A stretch of DNA of 64,000 nt from Sphingobacteriaceae bacterium (GCA_002319075.1 NVQB01000001.1:3100001-3164000); one strand, 5' to 3'. Positions 1-10,691 are shown, counted from the stretch's first letter. Numbers and translations: made by a program. Notes: generated from the letters alone by a model not told the origin.

Positions 1-263
1 ACGACTACACTTCTCCAAAACCAGAGATTACTGTACCGGTTAAATTTATTCAAAAAGGGGCCACAGAAAGTTTTGTGTTAGTAGCTGAAGGTGGAAAAGC
101 GGTAAAGAAGATCGTGAAGATCAATCATGAGTATGCTGGCATAGCTGAAGTAACTGAAGGGCTAAAAGAAGGCGACATGATCATTACAGAAGGATACGAC
201 CTTATTAATGATGGCGACAAGATCGCAGTTGCTGCTCCGGCAGCTAATGAGGCAAAAAAATAA
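1..263 (+). CDS. RND efflux periplasmic adaptor, C-terminal fragment
   Basis: The reading frame is open from the left edge and ends at 263, so only the last 87 or so residues are present. The visible part is beta-rich and ends in a pattern typical of membrane fusion proteins (a GLKEGDMIITEG-type loop followed by a short Ala/Lys-rich tail). These adaptors link an inner-membrane RND pump to an outer-membrane channel. The pump gene follows 32 bases downstream on the same strand, which supports the call and indicates one operon. The substrate cannot be told from this fragment. An internal GTG at 75 gives a shorter frame but is not the real start. Confidence 0.8.
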   Translation, partial: DYTSPKPEITVPVKFIQKGATESFVLVAEGGKAVKKIVKINHEYAGIAEVTEGLKEGDMIITEGYDLINDGDKIAVAAPAANEAKK

Positions 264-295
264 TTTTCATAATACGAACACGAAAATAAAGTATC

Positions 296-3200
296 ATGTT
301 AGATAAAGTAAAAGAATTTAAACCCTCCAGTTGGGCCATAGATAATAAGGTAGCTATCTATATAGTTACGATCATTATCTGTATCATGGGGATCAGAGCT
401 TATAACTCGCTCCCTAAAGAACAGTTTCCGGATATTACGGTTCCTACTATTTATATCAATACCATTAATGGTGGTAACTCTCCAACCAATATCGAAAACA
501 CAATCACCAAACCGATAGAAAAACGTTTGAAAGGAATTTCTGGTATTAAGAAATTTAATAGTACTTCCCTTCAGGACGTTTCGGTAATTGTGGTGGAGTT
601 CCGTACCGATGTAAAAGTAGATATCGCGAAATCAAAAGTAAAAGATGCTGTGGATGAAGCGCGTGCTGATATACCACAAACATTAACACGCGAGCCTATC
701 ATTAAAGAAATCGCCTTCTCTGAGATCCCGATCATGTACATTAACATTGCCGGTAACTACGATTTAAAACTCCTGAAAAAATATGCTGAAGATCTTCAGG
801 ATAAAGTAGAAGGTTTAAAAGAGATCAACGAAGTAAAATTGGTTGGTGCTCTGGAGCGTGAGATCCAGGTAAATATTGACGCCTATAAATTACAGGCTGC
901 TCAGTTAACAATGGACGATGTATCGCGTGCCATTTCTTCTGAAAACCTTACTATTTCAGGTGGTAATATCCCTTTAAATGGGATGAAGCCAACGATCAAT
1001 ATAAAAAGTGAATTTAAAGATCCGAAAGAAATTGAAGAAATTCTTGTAACCTCTGCAGTAGGTGCGAGACTTAAGATTAAGGACTTTGCAACTGTAGTGG
1101 ATGGTTTTGAAGAAAAAGAATCTTATTCAAGTTCAAGTGGAAAAAACGTTATCACCTTAAACGTTATTAAACGTTCGGGAGAAAACTTAATTAACGCTGC
1201 TGATAAAATCAAAGCCACGATCGAGGAAATGAAAAAGACAGAATTTCCTAAAGGACTTGAAATTACTATCAGTGGTGACCAAAGTAATAAAACGAAGGTT
1301 ACTTTACAGGATTTAATTAATACCATCATCATTGGGTTTATACTCGTAACGGTTGTATTGATGTTCTTTATGGGAGTAACCAATGCCTTATTCGTGGCGC
1401 TTTCTGTACCACTTTCAATGTTCATTGCCTTTTTAATTATGCCAAGCATTGGATTCTCATTTAATATGATCGTGCTCTTCTCCTTCATTCTCGCCCTGGG
1501 GATTGTGGTGGATGACGCCATCGTAGTAATTGAAAATACGCACCGTATTTTTGATAATGGTAAACGCGATATTAAAACAGCCGCTAAGATGGCTGTTGGT
1601 GAAGTATTCTTACCGGTACTGTCAGGTACCATCACAACACTTGCACCTTTTATTCCATTGGTTTTCTGGTCGGGTATTATTGGTAAGTTCATGTACTTCT
1701 TACCTGTTACTTTAATTATATCCTTATTAGCGTCCTTATTTGTTGCCTATATTATTAATCCTGTGTTTGCGGTTGACTTTATGAAGTCGCACGACGAAGA
1801 AAGCAAACAACATGGTAAAATAACAAAGGCTGCACGTTTACAATTAATGTTGTATGCTTTTATCGCTATCTGTTCTTATGCAAGCGGACATATTGCTATT
1901 GGTAACTTCACAGCTTTCCTGGCGGGTTTCCTTGTACTAAATCGTTTATTGCTTTACAAAGCTATCGAAGCCTGGCAGTTTAGAATCTGGCCTGGTTTTG
2001 TAAACCGTTATGTGAAAGTTTTAGAGTGGTGTTTACGTAAACCATGGAGACCATTGGCTTACACATTTATAATCTTGATTTTCTCTTTTGTTTTATTTGC
2101 AGTGCGTTCGCCAAAAGTGGTATTTTTCCCTAGTGGAGATCCAAACAACGTTTACGTCTACGTAAAATTACCTGACGGAACAGATCCGAAGATCACCAAC
2201 GATTTGATGCGTAAAGTGGAAGCGAAAGTAGAAACGGTTCTTGGAAAAAATAATCCTCTCGTTGAATCCATGATCACCAACGTAACTATTGGTACAACCG
2301 ATCCGCGTGATGGAGATCAAAACTCTTATCCTAACCGTGGTAAAATTGCGATCGCTTTCGTTGAATTCGAGCACCGTCACGGGACTTCTACAACAGACTA
2401 TTTACAAAAGTTACAGAGCCTGAAGTGGGACCTTCCAGGTGTGGATATCGTTGTGAATAAGGAACAAAGTGGTCCGCCAACTCCTAAACCAATCAGTATT
2501 GAAATTATTGGCGAGGATTTTGCTGAGTTAACGCAGAATTCGGAAGACCTTAAAAAATTTATTACTAAAGCTGGTGTTGCCGGGGTTGACAATTTAAAAT
2601 CGGATTTTGTGAGTAACAAACCTGAAATTGTATTTGATATTGATCGCGAACGTGCTTTAAGAGAAGGTATTTCTACGGCTCAGGTTGCTATGGAAATTCG
2701 TAACGCTGTTTATGGTAAAGAATCTACAAAATTCAGAGACGTGGATGACGAATACAAAGTAATGCTACGTTACCAGTTAGATCAAAGAAGCGATATTGAA
2801 ACTATTCGTAATCTTAAACTCACTTACCGTGATATGAACATGGGTGGAGTAGTAAGAAGTGTGCCTATTTCTGCGGTAGCCAACGTGCGTTACGATTATA
2901 CTTATTCGGGTATTAAACGTAAAAACGATAAACGTGTTATCACTTTATCATCAGATGTGAAAGATGGTTACAACGCGAATGAAGTAGTTGCTAATTTACA
3001 GACAGTGATGAAAGATTATAAAAAGACCGGCGATGTAATTGTGAAATTTGCAGGTGATAAAGAGGAACAACAAGAAACAATGGGCTTCCTTGGAAATGCC
3101 ATGTTAATTGCTGTTGGGTTGATGTTATTGGTTTTAGTGAGTTTATTCAACTCGCTTGGTAAACCTTTAATCATCTTATCTGAAATTGTTTTCAGTATTG

Positions 3201-3760
3201 CGGGGGTGCTTATCGGCGTATCTGTCTTTAAAATGGAAATGAGTATTGTAATGACCGGTGTAGGTATTATTGCTCTTGGTGGTATCGTTGTAAGGAATGG
3301 TATCTTACTTGTGGAGTTTGCCGAGTTTGCACGTGAAGGTGGAATGAATCTTTACGATGCAGCTATCGAGGCTGGCAGAACGCGTATGACTCCTGTAATT
3401 CTTACAGCTACCGCAGCAGTATTAGGTTTAATTCCTTTAGCTGTGGGTTTCAATATTAATTTCGAAACTTTATTTGCAAGTGGAAGGCCTAATATTTTCT
3501 TTGGTGGTGATAACGTTGCTTTCTTCGGTCCTTTGAGCTGGACCATGATCTTCGGTTTATTATTCGCAACAGCCCTTACTTTATTATTGATTCCTGCTAT
3601 GTATTTGATCACTGAAAGATTAAGACGCAAATCAGTAATCATTCTAAAACATTTCGGATTACCTGTAGCAGTAATGTATGTGCCATTTTTAGTTGCCTTT
3701 TTACAACTCTTACTTTTTATACAGGGTAAGAAATTAGATTACGGTAACTTAGATTACTAG
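296..3760 (+). CDS. RND family efflux pump, inner-membrane permease
   Basis: A 1154-residue proton-driven RND permease of the AcrB/HAE type. It has an N-terminal membrane segment (about residues 18-36), two large periplasmic halves and two membrane clusters. The proton-relay motif GIVVDDAIVVIEN is present at about residues 401-413. The position equivalent to AcrB Lys940 appears to be arginine (GGIVVRNGILLVEFAEF). Compared with classical pumps (about 1040 residues) there is an extra hydrophobic block between the two halves (about residues 515-550) and an additional hydrophobic segment at the C-terminus. The adaptor gene is directly upstream, and a strong terminator closes the operon. The outer-membrane component is probably upstream of the window. 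The substrate is unknown. Confidence 0.93.
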   Translation: MLDKVKEFKPSSWAIDNKVAIYIVTIIICIMGIRAYNSLPKEQFPDITVPTIYINTINGGNSPTNIENTITKPIEKRLKGISGIKKFNSTSLQDVSVIVVEFRTDVKVDIAKSKVKDAVDEARADIPQTLTREPIIKEIAFSEIPIMYINIAGNYDLKLLKKYAEDLQDKVEGLKEINEVKLVGALEREIQVNIDAYKLQAAQLTMDDVSRAISSENLTISGGNIPLNGMKPTINIKSEFKDPKEIEEILVTSAVGARLKIKDFATVVDGFEEKESYSSSSGKNVITLNVIKRSGENLINAADKIKATIEEMKKTEFPKGLEITISGDQSNKTKVTLQDLINTIIIGFILVTVVLMFFMGVTNALFVALSVPLSMFIAFLIMPSIGFSFNMIVLFSFILALGIVVDDAIVVIENTHRIFDNGKRDIKTAAKMAVGEVFLPVLSGTITTLAPFIPLVFWSGIIGKFMYFLPVTLIISLLASLFVAYIINPVFAVDFMKSHDEESKQHGKITKAARLQLMLYAFIAICSYASGHIAIGNFTAFLAGFLVLNRLLLYKAIEAWQFRIWPGFVNRYVKVLEWCLRKPWRPLAYTFIILIFSFVLFAVRSPKVVFFPSGDPNNVYVYVKLPDGTDPKITNDLMRKVEAKVETVLGKNNPLVESMITNVTIGTTDPRDGDQNSYPNRGKIAIAFVEFEHRHGTSTTDYLQKLQSLKWDLPGVDIVVNKEQSGPPTPKPISIEIIGEDFAELTQNSEDLKKFITKAGVAGVDNLKSDFVSNKPEIVFDIDRERALREGISTAQVAMEIRNAVYGKESTKFRDVDDEYKVMLRYQLDQRSDIETIRNLKLTYRDMNMGGVVRSVPISAVANVRYDYTYSGIKRKNDKRVITLSSDVKDGYNANEVVANLQTVMKDYKKTGDVIVKFAGDKEEQQETMGFLGNAMLIAVGLMLLVLVSLFNSLGKPLIILSEIVFSIAGVLIGVSVFKMEMSIVMTGVGIIALGGIVVRNGILLVEFAEFAREGGMNLYDAAIEAGRTRMTPVILTATAAVLGLIPLAVGFNINFETLFASGRPNIFFGGDNVAFFGPLSWTMIFGLLFATALTLLLIPAMYLITERLRRKSVIILKHFGLPVAVMYVPFLVAFLQLLLFIQGKKLDYGNLDY

Positions 3761-3766
3761 ACTTAA

Positions 3767-3797
3767 AAGCTCCCTTTAACGAGGGAGCTTTTTTTTT
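3767..3797 (+). terminator. Rho-independent terminator of the RND operon
   Basis: AAGCTCCCT and AGGGAGCTT form a perfect 9-bp stem around a 6-base loop, followed by a run of T. It lies 6 bases after the RND permease stop codon and just before the next gene. Confidence 0.92.
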
Positions 3798-3808
3798 AAA
3801 TTTGAAAT

Positions 3809-4831
3809 ATGAAACAGCTCTTATTTATTTTTCTGACAATTTGTATTTATAACACGGCACTCTATTCGCAGAAACCGGTGGTTACGGTGCCTCAGAAAAC
3901 AGTTTTACTTGAAACAAAATACTACAGCTTTCAGAGCAATCCACAATTAAACGCACATCTGTACCTGTACAACAGAGCTATGGGCTGCAAATTTAAAAAG
4001 GTGCATGAAGATTCTTTAGCCTATTATTCTTTTAAGGACAAACTGAAATTAGTAAAACCCGCAGATCTTAAAACTTTAAACGCGGTGCTGATGTATTACC
4101 GCGATTCTTTAACGGCAAAAGATTTATTGCTTGATAGTTTGATGCGTGATTTTACGGATAGATTAAGTCAGGGCACCACACCAACTCTGGCCTGGCAGTT
4201 GCGAACACTCGATCAAATCAAGATCTTTCAGCCCTATTTTAATAAGTTGTACTGGAAAGAGCTGGACGCTGAAAATAAAAAGTGGATTCTCGCTACAAAA
4301 GATCAGCTGGTAAAACAAGAAACAGCGGTCGTTCCTGAATTGGAAAGAATTTATCAGACACAGTTACCGCAAAGTAAAAAAATAACCGTTGATTTAACTT
4401 GTTACGCCACCTGGGCGGGAGCTTATACTTACCATGACCTTATGCCTCACATTATTTTTGCTGCATCACGCGGTTCAAATAAAGGTGAGCTGGCAACAGA
4501 AGTTGTTTTTCACGAGACTTCTCATTTTTTGGTAGATAAAGTGGAGGGCAAAATAAAAGTTCTTGCTAAAGGGAAAGATATCCGCAAAACCATTAACCTT
4601 TGGCACAACATGATTTTTTACACCACTGGCAATGTGATGGACAAACAGTGGGCAAAAGAAGGCAAATTAATTTTCCCCTATTATGTACAAATGAAATTCG
4701 AAGAAAAATTTCCTGACTTTAAAGCCACAGTGGAAGCCTGTAAAGAGTATTGGGATCCCTACATAAGCGGCCAGTCAGATTTAGACGCAGCACTTAAAGC
4801 TATTGTAAAATATATCCAGGAAAAAAAGTAA
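3809..4831 (+). CDS. Secreted HExxH-containing protein of unknown function
   Basis: A 340-residue protein with a clear N-terminal signal peptide (MKQLLFIFLTICIYNTALYS, then a Gln as is usual in Bacteroidota). A HETSH motif sits near residue 237 in the context VVFHETSHFLVDKV, which fits a zinc metallopeptidase helix (HExxH). No further domain is recognised. The N-terminal half is charged and helical. It starts 12 bases after the RND terminator and is probably transcribed on its own. It may be a periplasmic or exported peptidase-like protein, but the third zinc ligand and the substrate cannot be identified. Confidence 0.8.
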   Translation: MKQLLFIFLTICIYNTALYSQKPVVTVPQKTVLLETKYYSFQSNPQLNAHLYLYNRAMGCKFKKVHEDSLAYYSFKDKLKLVKPADLKTLNAVLMYYRDSLTAKDLLLDSLMRDFTDRLSQGTTPTLAWQLRTLDQIKIFQPYFNKLYWKELDAENKKWILATKDQLVKQETAVVPELERIYQTQLPQSKKITVDLTCYATWAGAYTYHDLMPHIIFAASRGSNKGELATEVVFHETSHFLVDKVEGKIKVLAKGKDIRKTINLWHNMIFYTTGNVMDKQWAKEGKLIFPYYVQMKFEEKFPDFKATVEACKEYWDPYISGQSDLDAALKAIVKYIQEKK

Positions 4832-4841
4832 GGAGCTATTT

Positions 4842-7800
4842 TTAGTGTTTTATCAATTTGATTACTGCATAGTTTTTAGGCCCGTAGCTCAATTTCAGGA
4901 AATATATACCTTGCGGATAAATAGCTAAAACGAAATCCGTCTGATTAAGTTCCATTATTTCTTTTTCAGCAAGGAGTTGTCCCAATGCATTCACGAGCAT
5001 CACTTTTCCACTAAATGGTTTTCCGAAGTCTACTGTTATTTTATCGTTAGCAGGATTTGGATACACGTTAAAATTCATAGCGGCATTTTGTTCTGCGATA
5101 CCATCGCAAATAGTCACATTCACCAACACATTGTCAAGTGTTGAATAACATCCCTGGAATGATCCGATAATTGTATAGGTGGTAGAGGATGTTGGAGTTA
5201 CAAGTACCAATGATCCGGTTAAATTACCCGGTTGATAGGTATAGGCGGTTGCACCGGAAGGGAGAATGAGGTTTGGCTGACCAATGCAGATATCCTGGCC
5301 ATAAATTGCTGTAATAGTCGGTGATGGATTTACAGGAATGGTGATGATGCTGGTTGTTGTTCCGCAGTTCTGACTGCTTCCATCGATAGTGAAAGTTATG
5401 TAGCCGGAAGGAATAACCGTTTGAGATGCGCCGGTAAGATTTCCGGGGGTCCATGTGTAAGCGTTGGAGCCTGTTGCTGTTAATGTAGCAGTTGTGTTAG
5501 TGCATAAAGGGCTTTGAACAGGACTAACGTTTATGGACGGTTTAGGTATAACGGTTAACGTAATGTTGCTCTCGGAAGAGCATCCGGAATTTGTGAAGGT
5601 TCCTGTAACCGTATAGATAGTGGTGGAAGAAGGATTGAAGCTGACAGTGCTTCCGGAAATGTTTCCGGGTTGCCAGTTATAAACGTCAGCACCAATTGCA
5701 TTTAAGAATAAGGAGTTGCCGGCACAGAGGGTGGTGGTTCCGGGATTACCTAATATTAAGTTAGGAGCTGGATTGACAAAAACCTGCAGGGAGCTAACCG
5801 CATAACAAGGGCCATTCATAACAGTAAAATTATAAATGGTGTTAACGGTCGGACTAACAACTATACTTGATGAAGAGGAAGCAACCTGGGCCCAGGTGTA
5901 ACTTGTTCCTCCAAATAAACTAAGCGTAGCCGACTGACCAACACATAGAATACCAGGCGTAAAGCTTGCATACGCGTAAAGTGTGTAAACTGCAACTCCA
6001 ACAGTTTCACTGTTACTGCAACCTAAAGAAGAAGTGCCGGTCACAGTATATATCGTGCTAACGGAAGGAGTTATGGGAATGGACGCACCTGTGAGGTTAC
6101 CAGGACTCCAAATATAGGTTGATGCACCACTTGCAGATAACGAAGCAGGAACACCCGCACATACGCTCGTTTGTGAGGCAGTGGCAATTAATGAAGGCAA
6201 AGGCGAAACACTAAGTGGAACAACGGAAGTAGTTGCGCAGCCAGTTAACAGACTTCCCTGCAATGTATAGGAAGTTGAGCTTGCTGGACTAGCGGTTATC
6301 ATACTACCGCTTGAGGCGCCTGGCAACCATGTGTATGAATTCGCACCACTCGCTGTAAGTGTAGCCGTTTGCCCGGAACAGATACTTGCGTTTAGAGGCG
6401 AAATTGTAAGAATGGGAACCGGATTAACCTGTAATAAGACAGTCGTTGTGTTTATACACGTGCCATCAGACACAGCAACTGTGTAGTTAGTGGTAACGGT
6501 AGGATTTGTTATCGGACTTGCGCCAGTCAGACTGAATCCGGGAACACCATTCGTCCAGGTATAAGTCATTCCTCCGGCGGCCGCAAGGCTTGCATTTGAT
6601 CCTGCACAAATAACAGTTGGAACAACAATGGCAAAAACTACCGGTGGAGAATAAACCGTTATAGCCAGCGTATTTGTAGAAGAACAAGCGCCGGTTGTTC
6701 CTGTTATGGAATAATTAGTACTTGCACTTGGACCTATTATCTGAGCCGAGCCGGTTATAATGCCTGGGTTCCAAACATAGGTAGCCGCGCCACTTGCGGT
6801 GATAGTTGTGGTTTGGCCCTGGCAAAGACTTGTGGGTGAAGCACTGATGTTTAAAGTTGGAGTGGGTGCAACGGATATAGTAATTGCAGTTGTGGAGGTG
6901 CAGCCACTGGTAAAACTACCTTCTAATAGACAGGTAAAGGTAAGGGGCGGAGTAACGGTTGTGATACTACCGCTTGATAAAGTCTGTGGCCATAAGTAAC
7001 TGGTGGCACCGCTTGCCGTTAATGTAGCGGATTGTCCTGAGCAAATACTTAAACTACTGGCTGTGATAGTAAGTGTGGGAACCGGGTTAACCTGAATTAA
7101 AACAGTACTTGTAGTCGCACAAAGGCCATCAGATCCTGTTACAGTATAAATAGTTGTGGTGGTTGGAGAGGCGATTGCATTACCGGAATTCCCTAAGCCG
7201 TTACTCCATGAATAACTAATCGGACCCCCACTTCCACCTCCGCCTGTAGCCGTGAGAGTTGAGACTTCACCCGCGCATAGGAGTGTGGGAGAAGAAATTG
7301 AAAATAGAGTGGGTAGTGGGGCAATGGAAAGGGTGGCCGTAATGCTAGTTGCGCATCCCGAAGGATTGGTGCCTGTTACAGTGTACACAGTGGTAGCAGT
7401 GGGATTTAAAGTTTGACTTGCGCCGCTTAAAAATCCCGGGTTCCAATTATAGCTTGAAGCGCCACTTGCCGATAGTATTGCAGTACTACCCGAACACGCG
7501 GACGTAGAATTTACGCTCACCACAGGATAAGGATCCACTTGTACAGAAATGGTAGTGTTTGCAATACAAGTGCCATCGAAAGCGGCAACAGAGTAAAGTG
7601 TATTTGACAGCGGATTAACGGTGGGACTAGCACCCGTGAGGCTAAAGCCGGGCACGCTGTTCGTCCACGTATACGTCATGCCACCAGCGGCGGCGAGCGT
7701 TGAAGTATTTCCCACACAAATAGTTGCTGGTACTGCGATAGCAAAAACAGAAGGTAAAGCATATACACTTACTGCACTTGTATTTGTATGCGTGCAAGAA

Positions 7801-10622
7801 CCATTTGCCCCAACTACTGTATAATTGGTTGTAGATAGAGGAGTAAAGGTTTGCGAATTTCCGGTTAAGCCTCCGGGAAGCCAGGTGAAACTTGTCGCGC
7901 CGCTGGCGGTTTTGATAGCAGAATTTCCGGCGCAAAGGGTGGAAGAAGCAGAAACAAGCACGGTAGGTGTGGTGGTAACAAACACAGTCACATGCGATAT
8001 ACTTGTGCAGGTGCCGATAGCTCCCGTGATAGAATAGATAGTTGTAGCGGTGGGACTAAGAGCAGTTGCAGAGCCGCTTAGATTACCTGGCATCCATGTG
8101 TATGTGCTGGCGCCACTTGCTATAGATGTGGTAGAAGTACCTGAACAAATGCTCGCATTAGAAACGCTCAAACCTGGAGTGATATTAACGTATAGTGTAA
8201 ACAGAGAAGCTGCCGTACACAAACCGTTAGCACCCGTTACCGTATATATAGTTTGAGCAGTGGGATTCAAATTTTGAGAAGCCCCTGTTAAATTGCCCGG
8301 GTTCCATGTGTAAGAGGTGGCGCCACCCGCGGCTATTAACGTAGACGTGCCTGAACAAATAGTTGCATTGGGAACGCTGACCGTTGGAACATTTGTCACG
8401 CTGATCGTAAAAACAGCAGTGGCCGCGGCAAAACACGAACCATTTGCTCCAGTCACCGTGTAAACAGTTGTAACCGTGGGATTTAAATTCTGCGATATTC
8501 CGGTAAGATTTCCCGGATTCCAGGTGTAAGAGGCAGCGCCGCCCGCTGTTATTAAAGTAGAACTACCGTTACAAATACTTGCATTGGGAACGGAAATAGT
8601 CGGTGTGTTGATAACCGTTAGTGTGCTGCTTGTAGTTCCGATACAACTGCCATTACTTCCCATAACTGTATAGATAGTTGTCGACGCCGGGTTTAAGGTT
8701 TGTGTGCTTCCCGTTAACGCACCGGGATTCCAGGTATAACTCGTAGCGCCCGTTGCTGTTACCAGCGTTGAATTTCCTGAACATAAACTTGCCTGAGGAA
8801 TTACTACAACAGGCGTGGCCACTACCGTTATAGTTTTTGTTAGTACCGTGGATGTACCAAAAGCATTAGCTACTGCTAATGAAACAGAGTAATTGCCGGC
8901 CGAAGCAAAAAGAACAGAGGTATTTTGAACAGTGGAGCTTGACGGACTTCCGCCAGTCATAGTCCACGACCAGGAACTGGGAACGTTCGTAGAAAGATCA
9001 TTGAGGGCAACTGTCTGTCCGGCGCATACCGACGAAGTTAAAACAAAGGAAGCTACGGGCACAGAGAGCAGGCAGTTAGTTGCGGTCAAGGCTGTCATTA
9101 CAGAATAGCCACAAACCGATGCAGTGGTGTTTCGTGACATCACGTCATTACCTGCATTCAAATTTTGAGCAACCAGGTTGCGGTTATTTTGGGCATTGGC
9201 TAAAGCATAATGCATAACATCGTTAGAATTGATAACGTGTGAGAGCTGGTGACCATGTCCTAATTCATGAAGGGCACAGGACTCAAAATCATATTGCGAA
9301 CCGCTCGCCGCCGTGGGACCAAATTGCCAGGTGATAACGCTTGTAGAAGGTTCGTCGAAACAAATGTCCAATTCGCTTACATACCAATTAACAACGGTGC
9401 CGGTGCTACAGCCGCTGAAATAGCTGGTGCAACGGCCGAGTACGCCATTAGGTAATTCAGAACCAATATCAAAACGCACAACACTTACTCCGTCCAACGC
9501 AATAACATTTGTAGTTGTAGTACTGCCGGTTAGCCAGTTAATATGGGTAGCACAACGCCAGCTTTGAAGGGCTCTGATAAAGGATGCTTTTGCTGAGGCA
9601 TCTGAATCGAAAGCATTATACATTTGCCAGGTGATGCCTCCATTGCCATTGAGGTTAACATGTTGTGTATTGTAAACTTTGCCTGTAGTACTGTAGTAAA
9701 GGTTTAATTCGCCATAATCTACAGTTAATGTTTGAGCGCTTAATGTAGAACTCCCCAAGACAGTAACACGCACAAGCCCGGTCCCTGCCGTGCCTGTACC
9801 CGATCCTGAGCGGGTAGGCACAATCACCTGAATCTGGGTATTGCTCCAGGAAACATATTGCGAAGCATCTGGCTGGATAAATGTTGAGCCGCCATCGTCG
9901 GCATTGCTGAATTCAACAATAGAAGTACTCTGCGTTGTTCCGAAGCCGGATCCACTGATGGTAAGAACACTAAATGTTCCGGCGGTAATAGTAAGGGGCG
10001 ACATTCCCGTGATGGAAGAAATCGTAGAAGGATTATAACCTTTGCCTGCGGAGCCGGAATAGGGAGTAAGCGTGGTGCCAAGGATAGTGGCCAGTTTCTG
10101 ATAGAGATCGTTGCCGATGCTTGTATAGTTTCTAAAAGGGGCGTGAGCTGATCCATCAACAGCTTCGTATTTAATAAATCCTTGCTGGTCTGCATAAGGA
10201 CGAAAAGTTGCAAAGCCGAACTGGGATGAGACTTCTTCAAAAGCGTTTAAGGTAAAGATTCCTTCATCACCTATATTTAACTGCAGAGAAGGTTCTACAA
10301 GTTGTTTTTTAAAGTCTATTTCTCCACCTTCGGTTATAACTTCTAGAGTCGAGCTGAGCAAAGATCCCTTCATAAGCTGGGAAATCCTCACCAGGTTGGA
10401 CGTGTATATGTAATTTCCCTCCTGGTTCCAGAAAGATTTTTTTGAAATGATTTTGCCTTCTGCAACTGTGGAACTATTGTTTATTGTCTCCGCCAAAGAA
10501 ACCGGGTAAAGCGCGCATTGCGCCTTTAACGAATGATTTAAAGCGAGTGAAGAAACTAAAACGAACAAGCGTAGGGTTTTAAGAACTCTTCTTTTTGAAA
10601 AATGTTGGATTATAAATTTCAT
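4842..10622 (-). CDS. Giant T9SS-secreted metalloprotease-like protein with 17 Ig-like repeats
   Basis: 1926 residues. An N-terminal signal peptide ends near residue 35. An IPT/TIG-like domain lies at about 200-300. A metzincin-type zinc motif HELGHGHQLSH lies near residue 451, followed by a downstream Met (DVMHY). A PKD-like domain occupies about 525-605. Then come 17 tandem repeats of about 70 residues with the pattern ICSG...LTASGA.SYTWNPGNLTG...P..TTIYTVTG..G.C, probably Ig-like stalk modules. The last 80 residues are a Por-type secretion tail (FNVYPNPANDKITVDF ... GIYFLKL), which directs export and surface attachment through the type IX system. Its job is probably proteolysis or adhesion at the cell surface. 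The repeats are diverged rather than identical, so they are old. Confidence 0.92.
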   Translation of the reverse strand: MKFIIQHFSKRRVLKTLRLFVLVSSLALNHSLKAQCALYPVSLAETINNSSTVAEGKIISKKSFWNQEGNYIYTSNLVRISQLMKGSLLSSTLEVITEGGEIDFKKQLVEPSLQLNIGDEGIFTLNAFEEVSSQFGFATFRPYADQQGFIKYEAVDGSAHAPFRNYTSIGNDLYQKLATILGTTLTPYSGSAGKGYNPSTISSITGMSPLTITAGTFSVLTISGSGFGTTQSTSIVEFSNADDGGSTFIQPDASQYVSWSNTQIQVIVPTRSGSGTGTAGTGLVRVTVLGSSTLSAQTLTVDYGELNLYYSTTGKVYNTQHVNLNGNGGITWQMYNAFDSDASAKASFIRALQSWRCATHINWLTGSTTTTNVIALDGVSVVRFDIGSELPNGVLGRCTSYFSGCSTGTVVNWYVSELDICFDEPSTSVITWQFGPTAASGSQYDFESCALHELGHGHQLSHVINSNDVMHYALANAQNNRNLVAQNLNAGNDVMSRNTTASVCGYSVMTALTATNCLLSVPVASFVLTSSVCAGQTVALNDLSTNVPSSWSWTMTGGSPSSSTVQNTSVLFASAGNYSVSLAVANAFGTSTVLTKTITVVATPVVVIPQASLCSGNSTLVTATGATSYTWNPGALTGSTQTLNPASTTIYTVMGSNGSCIGTTSSTLTVINTPTISVPNASICNGSSTLITAGGAASYTWNPGNLTGISQNLNPTVTTVYTVTGANGSCFAAATAVFTISVTNVPTVSVPNATICSGTSTLIAAGGATSYTWNPGNLTGASQNLNPTAQTIYTVTGANGLCTAASLFTLYVNITPGLSVSNASICSGTSTTSIASGASTYTWMPGNLSGSATALSPTATTIYSITGAIGTCTSISHVTVFVTTTPTVLVSASSTLCAGNSAIKTASGATSFTWLPGGLTGNSQTFTPLSTTNYTVVGANGSCTHTNTSAVSVYALPSVFAIAVPATICVGNTSTLAAAGGMTYTWTNSVPGFSLTGASPTVNPLSNTLYSVAAFDGTCIANTTISVQVDPYPVVSVNSTSACSGSTAILSASGASSYNWNPGFLSGASQTLNPTATTVYTVTGTNPSGCATSITATLSIAPLPTLFSISSPTLLCAGEVSTLTATGGGGSGGPISYSWSNGLGNSGNAIASPTTTTIYTVTGSDGLCATTSTVLIQVNPVPTLTITASSLSICSGQSATLTASGATSYLWPQTLSSGSITTVTPPLTFTCLLEGSFTSGCTSTTAITISVAPTPTLNISASPTSLCQGQTTTITASGAATYVWNPGIITGSAQIIGPSASTNYSITGTTGACSSTNTLAITVYSPPVVFAIVVPTVICAGSNASLAAAGGMTYTWTNGVPGFSLTGASPITNPTVTTNYTVAVSDGTCINTTTVLLQVNPVPILTISPLNASICSGQTATLTASGANSYTWLPGASSGSMITASPASSTSYTLQGSLLTGCATTSVVPLSVSPLPSLIATASQTSVCAGVPASLSASGASTYIWSPGNLTGASIPITPSVSTIYTVTGTSSLGCSNSETVGVAVYTLYAYASFTPGILCVGQSATLSLFGGTSYTWAQVASSSSSIVVSPTVNTIYNFTVMNGPCYAVSSLQVFVNPAPNLILGNPGTTTLCAGNSLFLNAIGADVYNWQPGNISGSTVSFNPSSTTIYTVTGTFTNSGCSSESNITLTVIPKPSINVSPVQSPLCTNTTATLTATGSNAYTWTPGNLTGASQTVIPSGYITFTIDGSSQNCGTTTSIITIPVNPSPTITAIYGQDICIGQPNLILPSGATAYTYQPGNLTGSLVLVTPTSSTTYTIIGSFQGCYSTLDNVLVNVTICDGIAEQNAAMNFNVYPNPANDKITVDFGKPFSGKVMLVNALGQLLAEKEIMELNQTDFVLAIYPQGIYFLKLSYGPKNYAVIKLIKH

Positions 10623-10691
10623 GGGTTTTGTGTGTAGAGTAAAACTATGAAAATTTCTTGAAAGTGCAATAGTAGGCGTAGAAAATCCAGC

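Noticed and set aside
1123-1692. A 189-codon frame on the minus strand inside the RND pump
   Set aside because: It lies wholly inside a clearly coding gene, has low-complexity composition and no recognisable domain.
4842-10622. Possible CRISPR-like or tandem DNA repeats
   Set aside because: The repetition is at the protein level with strong divergence, has no spacer pattern and lies in one open frame.
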